Assembly (NCBI GenBank): GCA_018714575.1
Contig: DVNF01000164.1
Coordinates: 1 to 7,376, forward strand
From: Candidatus Stercoripulliclostridium merdigallinarum
GTDB taxonomy: Bacteria > Bacillota > Clostridia > Christensenellales > DTU072
Reading direction: 5' to 3'
DNA length: 7,376 nucleotides
Shown here: positions 1 to 5,971 of the stretch, piece by piece
Layout of the letters: every line of letters begins with the position of its first letter
Numbering within the stretch: the first letter of the stretch is position 1
The notes under the pieces: model-generated
Seen by the model: the letters and a program-made list of their open reading frames with translations, nothing else
The model's database searches: none
What the model was told of the DNA's origin: nothing
Made by a program: the position numbers and the translations under genes

Positions 1-39
1 GAAGTGTACAAAGGTACTCGACCGAGCCGCCATTTTGAG

Positions 40-75
40 GGACGATAAGGCGTCGGGCTTTGCCCGATTTCGTCC
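40..75. other. Potential two-part stem-loop in non-coding left edge
   Basis: Positions 40-45 (ggacga) can pair with 70-75 (tcgtcc). Inside this, 53-58 (tcgggc) pairs with 62-67 (gcccga) around a ttt loop. The result is a 6-bp outer and a 6-bp inner stem separated by an asymmetric internal loop. No T-run follows on either strand, so it is not an obvious terminator. It could belong to a structured RNA, to the flank of the gene beyond the window, or to an interspersed repeat. The pairing is seen directly; any function is unknown. Confidence 0.3.
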
Positions 76-107
76 TATCTGACGGAAAAGAATCCCGAAG
101 TGCGCGT

Positions 108-241
108 AATAATTTTCTTCCCGAATATTAATTTTATTCCAACAAAAAAAGCCCGTACGGTAAGTACAGACTTTTTCTTACTATCATTTTTTTTCGAGCG
201 ATAACGCTCCCTCTATTTCCTTCTTCGGGAAGAAAATTATT
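108..241. repeat. Perfect 18-bp inverted repeat bracketing the ilvE terminator
   Basis: Bases 108-125 (aataattttcttcccgaa) are the exact reverse complement of 224-241, with 98 bp between the arms. The right arm touches the first base of the ilvE stop codon, and the terminator hairpin (151-171) lies inside. A smaller hairpin, gagcg-ataa-cgctc (196-209), also lies between the arms. No target-site duplication is visible outside the arms (cgt on the left, taa on the right). It may be a long-range stem that closes the 3' end of the mRNA, or the ends of a small MITE-like element. The repeat itself is certain; its role is not. Confidence 0.6.
144..171 (-). terminator. Rho-independent terminator after ilvE
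   Basis: On the minus strand the RNA reads GUCUGUAC-UUACC-GUACGGGC, an 8-bp stem with two G-U pairs and a 5-nt loop. Seven U residues follow directly (the A-run at 144-150 on the plus strand). It lies about 70 nt past the ilvE stop and should end the tyrS-yigZ-ilvE transcript. On the plus strand the two G-U pairs become C-A mismatches, so a convergent transcript would terminate less well even though ttttt follows at 172-176. Confidence 0.8.
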
Positions 242-1296
242 TAATTAACGTGGACAACCCAACCAAACGGATCGGGGTATCTTCCGGTTTGAATACCGGT
301 CAGCTTGTCATACAGGAAAGAGGTTATCTTGCCCATTTCGAAGTTATTGATCGTCCAATCGGTTCCGTCGATTCCCAACACGCCGACGGGAGAAATTACC
401 GCCGCGGTGCCCGAACCGAAAGCTTCGTTCATATGTCCGTTCTTTATAGCCGCCCTGATATCGTCAACGGAGATACGGCATTCTTCCACCGGCATTCCTT
501 CGTGTTCCAACACGCGGATGACCGAATCACGGGTTATGCCGGGCAAAATCGAACCTACCAACGCGGGGGTTTTTACTACGCCGTCGAACACGAAGAACAT
601 ATTCATTGCGCCGACTTCCTCGACGTACTTATGTTCTTTGCCGTCCAACCACAGCACTTGCTCGTAGCCTTTTTTATTGGCTATATCGCCTGCCAACAAG
701 CTGCACGCGTAGTTGCCCATGCACTTTGCTTCGCCCGTGCCGCCCAAAGGTGCGCGCACGTATTGATCCTCTATCATTATCTTTGTGGGGGTCAGACCTG
801 CGGCATAGTAGCTGCCGACGGGGGAAAGAATGATAAAGAAGCGGTAGCTGTGGCTGGGGTGCACGCCCAACATCTCGTCTGTCGCGATCATCGTGGGACG
901 AATGTACAGCGAAGTTCCCGGAGCCGTGGGGATCCAATCTTCGTCTATCATGACCAATTTTTTCAGGTTCTCGACGGTTTCTTCGACGTCCAAAGTCGGC
1001 ATGCACAGTCTTTCCGCGGAACGGTTCATGCGTCTGAAGTTGTCGTAGGGACGGAACAGAGTAACTTTGCCGTTACTGTCCTTGTACGCTTTCAAACCTT
1101 CGAAAATGCCTTGGCCGTAGTGCAATACGCAGGTAGACGGATCCATAGCGAAGGGCTGATAAGGTACAATTTCGGGTTCTTGCCACTTGCCGTCGCGGTA
1201 GTCCATCACCAGCATATGATCGGTAAAATATTTACCGAATCCAAGCTTCGAATAGTCGGGTTTGACCTTTTTTTGTTTCGTTAAAGTGATTTTCAT
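241..1296 (-). CDS. ilvE: Branched-chain amino acid aminotransferase (class IV, PLP)
   Basis: This enzyme transfers the amino group between glutamate and the keto acids of leucine, isoleucine and valine in the cytoplasm. It is the last step of synthesis and the first of breakdown. The 351-residue product has the usual length for the BCAT2-like subgroup of fold-type IV aminotransferases. Visible family features are HYGQGIFEG near residue 59, the arginine segment YIRPTMIATDE near 131, and GGTGEAKCMGNYACSL, in which Lys191 should bind PLP. Also present are EEVGAMN near 226 and the phosphate-binding segment SGTAAVISPVG near 295. I chose the ATG at 1294-1296 because AAGAGG sits 7 nt upstream. An in-frame ATG 12 codons earlier (1332) lies inside the yigZ coding region and has no such support. 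The gene is last in the tyrS-yigZ-ilvE unit, 4 nt after the yigZ stop. No T-box or other leader precedes it, so it probably depends on the tyrS promoter. The call is firm; substrate range could extend to other hydrophobic amino acids. Confidence 0.95.
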   Translation of the reverse strand: MKITLTKQKKVKPDYSKLGFGKYFTDHMLVMDYRDGKWQEPEIVPYQPFAMDPSTCVLHYGQGIFEGLKAYKDSNGKVTLFRPYDNFRRMNRSAERLCMPTLDVEETVENLKKLVMIDEDWIPTAPGTSLYIRPTMIATDEMLGVHPSHSYRFFIILSPVGSYYAAGLTPTKIMIEDQYVRAPLGGTGEAKCMGNYACSLLAGDIANKKGYEQVLWLDGKEHKYVEEVGAMNMFFVFDGVVKTPALVGSILPGITRDSVIRVLEHEGMPVEECRISVDDIRAAIKNGHMNEAFGSGTAAVISPVGVLGIDGTDWTINNFEMGKITSFLYDKLTGIQTGRYPDPFGWVVHVN

Positions 1297-1300
1297 ATTA

Positions 1301-1309
1301 CTACCTCTT
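1301..1309 (-). promoter_or_regulatory. ilvE ribosome binding site overlapping yigZ stop
   Basis: The minus strand reads AAGAGGTAG followed by TAAT and then the ilvE ATG. The TAG at 1301-1303 is the yigZ stop codon, so the Shine-Dalgarno sequence overlaps the last yigZ codons. This site decides the ilvE start and allows ribosomes finishing yigZ to feed ilvE. Confidence 0.75.
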
Positions 1310-1933
1310 ATATGTAATATATTTTCTTTCAATTTCAGTCAGCCTTTCCGCCTGTCCTGCGGTCAAAGCCATTATCGCGCGTTTCAGGTTGTCTTCCGCC
1401 TCTTGCGGCACCGAAAAGGTAACTTTTACGGAATCGGAGTATTCGGTATCCAAAACCTTAGCTTCGGCAGCCCGAAGCACCTGTTCCAAACCTTTGTATT
1501 CCGAATATCCTATTTCCAAGGTATAAACTGCGGACAGCCTGTATCGGACGATTTCAGCCGCCGCAAGCCCCATTGCGGTTGCCGTGGAATAGGCTTGAAC
1601 CAATCCGCCGGCGCCCAGCTTTATGCCGCCGAAATACCTTGTCACGACCACGGCGGTACAATACAAAGACTGCATTCTGACGGCGTTCATGATAGGCGCT
1701 CCGGTCGTGCCCTGCGGCTCGCCGTCGTCGGAAAATCTGAACGCGCCCGATTCGGGAGTGCCTATCAGCGCATAGGGATTATGCGTGGCGTCGGGATAGC
1801 GGCGGCGTATCTTTTGTACAAACTCGAACCCTGCTTCGACGTCCGCCGCACGTGTGACCGTGCATATAAACCGACTGCGGTTTACCACGTATTCAGCGGT
1901 ATATTCGCCGTCGGCTACCCCCAGATACTCCAT
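1301..1933 (-). CDS. yigZ: YigZ/IMPACT (UPF0029) family protein
   Basis: This is a 210-residue member of the conserved YigZ family (YvyE in Bacillus), related to the N-terminal domain of eukaryotic IMPACT. The family is linked to translation and ribosome-associated control, but its biochemical role is not settled. The N-terminal UPF0029 domain shows the hallmark DDGEPQGTTGAPIM at 69-82 and VVTRYFGGIKLGAGGLVQAY at 96-115. A smaller ferredoxin-like C-terminal domain (about 140-205) completes the usual two-domain, roughly 200-residue form. The ATG overlaps the tyrS stop by one base (TAATG), and no clear Shine-Dalgarno sequence lies in the last tyrS codons. Translation is therefore probably coupled to tyrS. 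It sits between a tRNA synthetase gene and ilvE, which fits a housekeeping, translation-related context but does not prove function. Confidence 0.93.
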   Translation of the reverse strand: MEYLGVADGEYTAEYVVNRSRFICTVTRAADVEAGFEFVQKIRRRYPDATHNPYALIGTPESGAFRFSDDGEPQGTTGAPIMNAVRMQSLYCTAVVVTRYFGGIKLGAGGLVQAYSTATAMGLAAAEIVRYRLSAVYTLEIGYSEYKGLEQVLRAAEAKVLDTEYSDSVKVTFSVPQEAEDNLKRAIMALTAGQAERLTEIERKYITYKR

Positions 1934-3177
1934 TACTTAACGCTGATCTTAATGTGCTGTTTCTTGCCTTTGTGCAGGACGAATCCCGTTTCCAGCAATG
2001 CCGAGGGAATATCGGCGTCGAACGAAGCGACTTTATCGTCGTTCAAGCGAATACCGCCGCCCTCTATCAGGCGTTTGGCTTCGCCTTTGCTCTTTGCCAG
2101 TCCCAATTCCACCAACATATCGGCTACTTTTACGGTCGTAGCGGATATTGCGGCTTCCGGCATTTCGTCGCCGCCGCCGAACGCGCCCTCTGCCTGACGG
2201 CGGGCCTTGTCGGCTTCTTCCTCGCCGTGTACTATCTTTGTGACTTCGTATGCCAAACGCGCCTTTGCGGCGTTGATAGCGCCGTCAAAGTGTTTTACTC
2301 CGTTTTCGTCCACAGTATAGCAGGAAGTCATTTGTTTGATTTCGTCCATCGGCATAAAAGTCAGGAAGCCCATGCACTTTTCGACGTCGTTATCGTCGAT
2401 ATTACGCCAATATTGATAGAAATCATAGGGCGAAGTCTTGTTTTTATCCAGCCAAACGGCTCCGTTCATCGTCTTGCCCATCTTTTTGCCTTCCGAAGTC
2501 AGCAACAGCGAAAAAGTCATCGCATAGGCGGGAGCTTGTTCCTTTCTGCGGATCAAGTCGACTCCGGCAAGCATGTTTGACCATTGATCGTCGCCGCCGC
2601 ATTCCAAAACTACTCCGTATTTCCTGTACAGCACCAAAAAGTCGTATGCTTGCATCAACATATAGTTGAATTCCAAAAAGCTGAGCCCTTTTTCCATGCG
2701 GTTTTTAAAGCATTCGGCGGTAAGCATACGGTTTACGGTGAAAACCGAACCGACTTCGCGCAAAAAGTCGATATAATTCAAGCTCAACAGCCATTCGCCG
2801 TTATCCACCATAACTGCGGCGTTTTCGCCTTCAAAGCTTAAAAAGCGGGACATCTGTTGCCTGAAGCAAGCTACGTTATGGGCGATGGTTTCCTTTGTCA
2901 TCATTGAACGCATATCCGTTCTGCCCGAAGGGTCGCCTACCATTCCCGTACCGCCGCCAAGCAATACGATAGGTTTATGCCCTGCGCGTTGCATATGCGC
3001 CATAGCCATTAACACCAGGAAGTGTCCCACGTGCAAGCTGTCTGCGGTCGGGTCGAAGCCGACATAAAAAGGCACGCTCTGTTTCCCCAAAAGCTCGTAC
3101 AGCTCGTCGCCGTAGACGGTTTGTTTTATAAATCCGCGTTCGGTCAGAGTGTCAATTACGTTTTTATTTGTCGGCAT
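1933..3177 (-). CDS. tyrS: Tyrosyl-tRNA synthetase (class I)
   Basis: It charges tRNA-Tyr with tyrosine, using ATP, in the cytoplasm. The 414-residue product matches the usual bacterial TyrS length. The class I HIGH motif appears as HVGH at 49-52 and the KMSKS loop as KMGKT at 232-236. The tyrosine pocket is visible as YMLMQAYDF (Tyr172, Gln176, Asp179) and GGDDQW (194-199). The N-terminal Rossmann segment includes YVGFDPTADSLH before HVGH and GGGTGMVGDPSG at about 74-85. A C-terminal S4 RNA-binding domain (about 350-414) begins VADMLVELGLAKSKGEA. I chose the ATG at 3175-3177 because AAAGGAGA lies 10 nt upstream. The in-frame ATG 12 codons earlier (3213) would place that Shine-Dalgarno sequence inside the gene. 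It is the first gene of a unit with yigZ and ilvE. The 5' leader is only about 75 nt from the candidate promoter, too short for the T-box that controls many Gram-positive tyrS genes. Confidence 0.97.
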   Translation of the reverse strand: MPTNKNVIDTLTERGFIKQTVYGDELYELLGKQSVPFYVGFDPTADSLHVGHFLVLMAMAHMQRAGHKPIVLLGGGTGMVGDPSGRTDMRSMMTKETIAHNVACFRQQMSRFLSFEGENAAVMVDNGEWLLSLNYIDFLREVGSVFTVNRMLTAECFKNRMEKGLSFLEFNYMLMQAYDFLVLYRKYGVVLECGGDDQWSNMLAGVDLIRRKEQAPAYAMTFSLLLTSEGKKMGKTMNGAVWLDKNKTSPYDFYQYWRNIDDNDVEKCMGFLTFMPMDEIKQMTSCYTVDENGVKHFDGAINAAKARLAYEVTKIVHGEEEADKARRQAEGAFGGGDEMPEAAISATTVKVADMLVELGLAKSKGEAKRLIEGGGIRLNDDKVASFDADIPSALLETGFVLHKGKKQHIKISVK

Positions 3178-3186
3178 AGACGATAT

Positions 3187-3229
3187 TCTCCTTTGTTCCG
3201 TTGTCCCGCGCAAAATTACGCAAAGGAAA
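3187..3229 (-). promoter_or_regulatory. tyrS ribosome site and leader hairpin that can pair it
   Basis: The tyrS Shine-Dalgarno sequence (minus-strand AAAGGAGA, 3187-3194) can pair with an upstream TTTCCTTTG. Bases 3187-3195 match 3221-3229 over nine pairs with one G-U. The 25-nt loop is GC-rich at one end. If it forms, this stem would hide the ribosome site and lower tyrS initiation. The pairing is seen directly; regulation by it is inference. Confidence 0.45.
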
Positions 3230-3259
3230 CTTTTGCTTCTAATTTCTGATTATTATTAG

Positions 3260-3288
3260 AGTTTAGCACTCTTTTGCTTTTTTCGCAA
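3260..3288 (-). promoter_or_regulatory. Candidate sigma-A promoter of tyrS-yigZ-ilvE
   Basis: The minus strand carries TTGCGA (3283-3288), a 17-nt spacer and TAAACT (3260-3265). A TG two bases before the -10 box gives the extended form TGCTAAACT. Transcription would start near 3253, leaving a leader of about 75 nt. A perfect TATAAT also occurs at 3292-3297 but has no good -35 box at 16-18 nt, so I rank it second. The region between the permease and tyrS is AT-rich, as expected for a promoter. Confidence 0.5.
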
Positions 3289-3323
3289 CTGATTATAAAT
3301 AAAAACGGTATATAACTTTTAAA

Positions 3324-3340
3324 CGCGCGTCATACGCGCG
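3324..3340 (-). terminator. GC hairpin overlapping the permease stop; weak terminator
   Basis: CGCGCGT-ATG-ACGCGCG forms a perfect 7-bp stem. It covers the last permease codons and the TGA stop (3330-3332). Only three T residues (TTTAAAAG) follow on the minus strand, so as an intrinsic terminator it is weak. Its position at the end of the ABC unit, just before the tyrS promoter, suggests partial termination or protection of the mRNA 3' end. Confidence 0.4.
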
Positions 3341-5894
3341 GACGTTCGTTGATCGATTCGGGCTTCAGATCCTTTGCCGAAGCCGCCGCTATCGCCAGCC
3401 AGCAGCCGATAAACAGCGCGAACGCCGCCAAAGTAACCACGACCAGCCACACCGGGAAAACTTCCAAAGCCAAATATTTGGAAATTATCGATCCAAGCGA
3501 CGGCACCAACAGATTGATACCGAAGCCTATCAAAAATCCCGTCAAAGCTCCCGTGCCGCCGGCAATCAAGGCTTCGCCCAACGAAAACCGCATATGGTCG
3601 CCTGCCGACATACCGATGATAGAATACAATTTAAATTCGCTGCGCCTGTCGAAGAAGGTCACGGTCGAGATATTGACAATACCTATTACCGCAACGACGT
3701 AAACCAAAATCTGCACCAAAGTCAGCAACGAGCCTACCCCTGCCAAAGACCTTGTGCCGGCATACGCCCATTCGTCAAAGTCCAAAGTAAACGCCAAAGG
3801 AATATCCAACGCTTCTATTCTGTCGCGCAACGCCAAAAACACAGCCGTAACGTCGGCGTCGTCCGCAACGTCCACCAAATAAATGCAAGAATCGCGATAG
3901 ACCGCAAGCTGCGAAAATTCTACGTAACCCACCCTGTCGTATTCGGTCACGGTTTCGTCGATACCGACCAATACAAAAGCGGATACGTCGTCGGAATAGT
4001 CTATATCGGACGGGGAAGCGATTACCTCGTCGCCTATATCGTATCCGCAACGCAAAGCCATGTCGCGCGACAGCACTATCGGGTGCTTTCCTTCGGATAT
4101 AGCGGCGTTCCAACGTTCGGAGATATCGTCCAAGGAATCGGCGGGAATTATACAATGTTCCAACGTTTTCATATCCTCGACTCCGTAAATCGTCCATTCG
4201 TCCGAATCGGAGCCGGGTACGTAATAATCGAACGAATTAAACCGTCCCGACCATTCTACGCCGTGAACGGCATTGATTTCGTTATCCACCTCTGCCAAAG
4301 TATAATCGCCCGTATCCCTGGAAATATTGACTACCAAATCGGCGCGATAACGGATTCCAAAAGGCACTATCGCGCCTTGCACCATGCCGACGACTTCGAC
4401 TACCAGATAAGAAAACGCTATAACCACCGCCACCAAAGTCGTCACCGACATCATGGCGTTATTCCTTACCGCTCCCAAGCCTGCCACGGCAAATGCGCCG
4501 CCTTTCGGATATTTAGACGTCAACGTCCCGAACAGCTTTAAAACATACGGTACCAAGCTGTGCGCGGTGAACGCGGCGGTAGCGATCACGGCTACCGCGG
4601 AAACCGCAAGGAATATCCCGTCCGTAGTCAGATATGCGGCTACGGCGCCCGCAGTCAATAATAGCGCTATCGGCAAAATATAAGGTTTTGCCGGCTTATG
4701 GAATTTAAAAGAATTGGAAGAAAGCTCCCTGACCGATTTCTTGCTGACCGATACTACGGGTCCCAAAGACGCCAAAACGGTTACCGCAAAAGCTAAAACA
4801 AAAGAACACAGGTATTTCCATACCGCATAATCGACAATGCCCGTTCCTCTGGGTACCAACGCCGTCACCGCGACAGCCATTACCAATCGTCCCAGGATCA
4901 ATCCTATCGCCGCGCCTATCACGGCGTAAAAAGAAACTTCCGCAAGCATTATCCCGGCGACCTGCCCGGGAGTGGCTCCGGCGGCTTTGAATACCACCAT
5001 CTCGCTCATACGGTTCCTGGCGATTATCAGGTAGGAGGTAAACAGTATCAGCGACATCGTGACTATCAAAAACACCAAACCTATCGACAACAATAATGTG
5101 TTGTTATGCACTATTGCCATAACGTCGTCATAGTTGTTGCCTTCGGTGACTTCCACCGCGGGGAAAGCCGTTTGCAAATACTCGCGAACGGAATCGAAAT
5201 CGTCCGGATCGTATAATCTGACGTAGGCTGCCGTTATCATGCCTATGTTGCCCACCGCAGAAAAATCGGTCAGGATGTTGACGTCGGCGGCAGACGAGAA
5301 AATTCCTTCGTTGACGGCTATGTACCTGACCAAAAGGCTGATGTAGTTTTCATGCATGGGAAGGTAAACTTCTATGATATCCCCTACGGCTATGCCGTTC
5401 GCTTCCGCAAAGCTTTGACCGACTACAACTGCGGGATAGTTGGAAACCAATTCCTCGTAATACGCTTGGTTCTCGGCGCCGTCGCCCAGGTCCGACGGGG
5501 TAAACTCGTCGGCGAAATAGACGGGATGCCTTTTCAGATAATCGGACAGATCGGTGGCTTCTATCATCACCGTTTTCGACCTGTCGTCCGTTTTCATTAC
5601 GCTGGACGTCTTGTAAAAATAATCTGCTTCCTTTACCTCGGGCATCGAAGCCAGCACGGCTTTCGCGCGGTTCATCGAAAACATGGTGTTCGTGGAAAAA
5701 TTACTGCCGATCAGTATGTCCGCGCCGTCAGCCACCCTGTCGTATTCCGCCATGTTGATGTTATAGAAAATATCCGACAGCGAAAAGGACACGAAAATCA
5801 TCGCCGTAACCACGGCGATAGTGACGATAATTACCGTCATCTGAACTTTCGATGCGTCCGCACTGCGGAGTATATGCCTTAAAAATGCTTTCAT
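3330..5894 (-). CDS. ABC transporter permease with two FtsX domains (YbbP-like)
   Basis: This is the membrane subunit of an ABC system of the type VII/MacB-FtsX group, 854 residues. About ten hydrophobic helices are visible: 17-40, 267-292, 315-346, 360-384, 405-422, 426-446, 479-505, 720-746, 773-797 and 811-839. Two large outside domains lie at about 41-262 and 506-715. Each half carries the cytoplasmic coupling segment after its second helix: FKAAGATPGQVAGIMLAEV (302-320) and YSIIGMSAGDHMRFSLGEAL (757-776). This 1+3, 2, 1+3 layout resembles E. coli YbbP more than the 4-helix MacB or LolC/E, or the single-ectodomain BceB. The ATPase gene is 77 nt upstream and should supply the motor. The substrate is unknown; the family includes lipid or lipoprotein extraction, peptide export and signal relay. 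The ATG at 5892-5894 is the natural start (MKAFLRHILR), but its ribosome site is weak: the only purine-rich stretch (AAAGGGGA) ends about 20 nt upstream. Confidence 0.92.
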   Translation of the reverse strand: MKAFLRHILRSADASKVQMTVIIVTIAVVTAMIFVSFSLSDIFYNINMAEYDRVADGADILIGSNFSTNTMFSMNRAKAVLASMPEVKEADYFYKTSSVMKTDDRSKTVMIEATDLSDYLKRHPVYFADEFTPSDLGDGAENQAYYEELVSNYPAVVVGQSFAEANGIAVGDIIEVYLPMHENYISLLVRYIAVNEGIFSSAADVNILTDFSAVGNIGMITAAYVRLYDPDDFDSVREYLQTAFPAVEVTEGNNYDDVMAIVHNNTLLLSIGLVFLIVTMSLILFTSYLIIARNRMSEMVVFKAAGATPGQVAGIMLAEVSFYAVIGAAIGLILGRLVMAVAVTALVPRGTGIVDYAVWKYLCSFVLAFAVTVLASLGPVVSVSKKSVRELSSNSFKFHKPAKPYILPIALLLTAGAVAAYLTTDGIFLAVSAVAVIATAAFTAHSLVPYVLKLFGTLTSKYPKGGAFAVAGLGAVRNNAMMSVTTLVAVVIAFSYLVVEVVGMVQGAIVPFGIRYRADLVVNISRDTGDYTLAEVDNEINAVHGVEWSGRFNSFDYYVPGSDSDEWTIYGVEDMKTLEHCIIPADSLDDISERWNAAISEGKHPIVLSRDMALRCGYDIGDEVIASPSDIDYSDDVSAFVLVGIDETVTEYDRVGYVEFSQLAVYRDSCIYLVDVADDADVTAVFLALRDRIEALDIPLAFTLDFDEWAYAGTRSLAGVGSLLTLVQILVYVVAVIGIVNISTVTFFDRRSEFKLYSIIGMSAGDHMRFSLGEALIAGGTGALTGFLIGFGINLLVPSLGSIISKYLALEVFPVWLVVVTLAAFALFIGCWLAIAAASAKDLKPESINERPRV

Positions 5895-5949
5895 ATACGG
5901 AAGCCGAGTTCGATCCGTCCCCTTTCGATTGTATCGCTAGTCGTTTTTC

Positions 5950-5969
5950 AAACCTGCCGTTTCAGGTTT
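5950..5969 (-). other. Hairpin between ABC ATPase and permease genes
   Basis: AAACCTG (minus strand, 5963-5969) pairs perfectly with CAGGTTT (5950-5956) around a 6-nt loop. It begins two bases after the ATPase stop codon. GAAAAACG follows rather than a T-run, so it is not a standard terminator on the minus strand. It could tune the relative expression or mRNA stability of the two subunits. The structure is seen; the role is inference. Confidence 0.4.
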
Positions 5970-5971
5970 CC

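Noticed and set aside
196..209. gagcg-ataa-cgctc hairpin next to an 8-base T-run as a plus-strand terminator
   Set aside because: The T-run (187-194) precedes the hairpin on the plus strand, and on the minus strand the hairpin is followed by A residues. Neither orientation gives the stem-then-U order.
250..1284. 344-codon open frame on the plus strand opposite ilvE
   Set aside because: It mirrors nearly the whole of ilvE, which has all family motifs. The translated product shows no recognisable domain and no ribosome site. Codon choice in the real gene leaves the opposite strand open.
1297..1332. Longer ilvE start with 12 extra residues (ATG at 1332)
   Set aside because: It lies within the yigZ coding region and has no ribosome site, whereas the ATG at 1296 has AAGAGG 7 nt upstream and gives the usual N-terminus.
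1262..2580. 311- and 208-codon plus-strand frames opposite yigZ and tyrS
   Set aside because: Both lie across well-identified minus-strand genes and cross their boundaries. The products show no domain or sensible start signal.
3178..3213. Longer tyrS start with 12 extra residues (ATG at 3213)
   Set aside because: The strong AAAGGAGA lies inside this extension and points to the ATG at 3177. The extra residues simply translate the leader.
3255..3275. TTAGCACTC-like sequence resembling half of a CIRCE heat-shock operator
   Set aside because: Only one half-site (gtttagcactc) is present, and the 9-nt spacer with the second GAGTGCTAA arm is missing. The tyrS context also gives no heat-shock reason.
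3178..3329. Possible T-box riboswitch upstream of tyrS
   Set aside because: The intergenic region is too short, and the conserved T-box antiterminator sequence and terminator are not visible.
3594..4541. 315-codon plus-strand frame opposite the permease
   Set aside because: It is the shadow of the permease. The product is rich in His, Arg and Gln with no domain, as expected for the complement of a membrane-protein gene.
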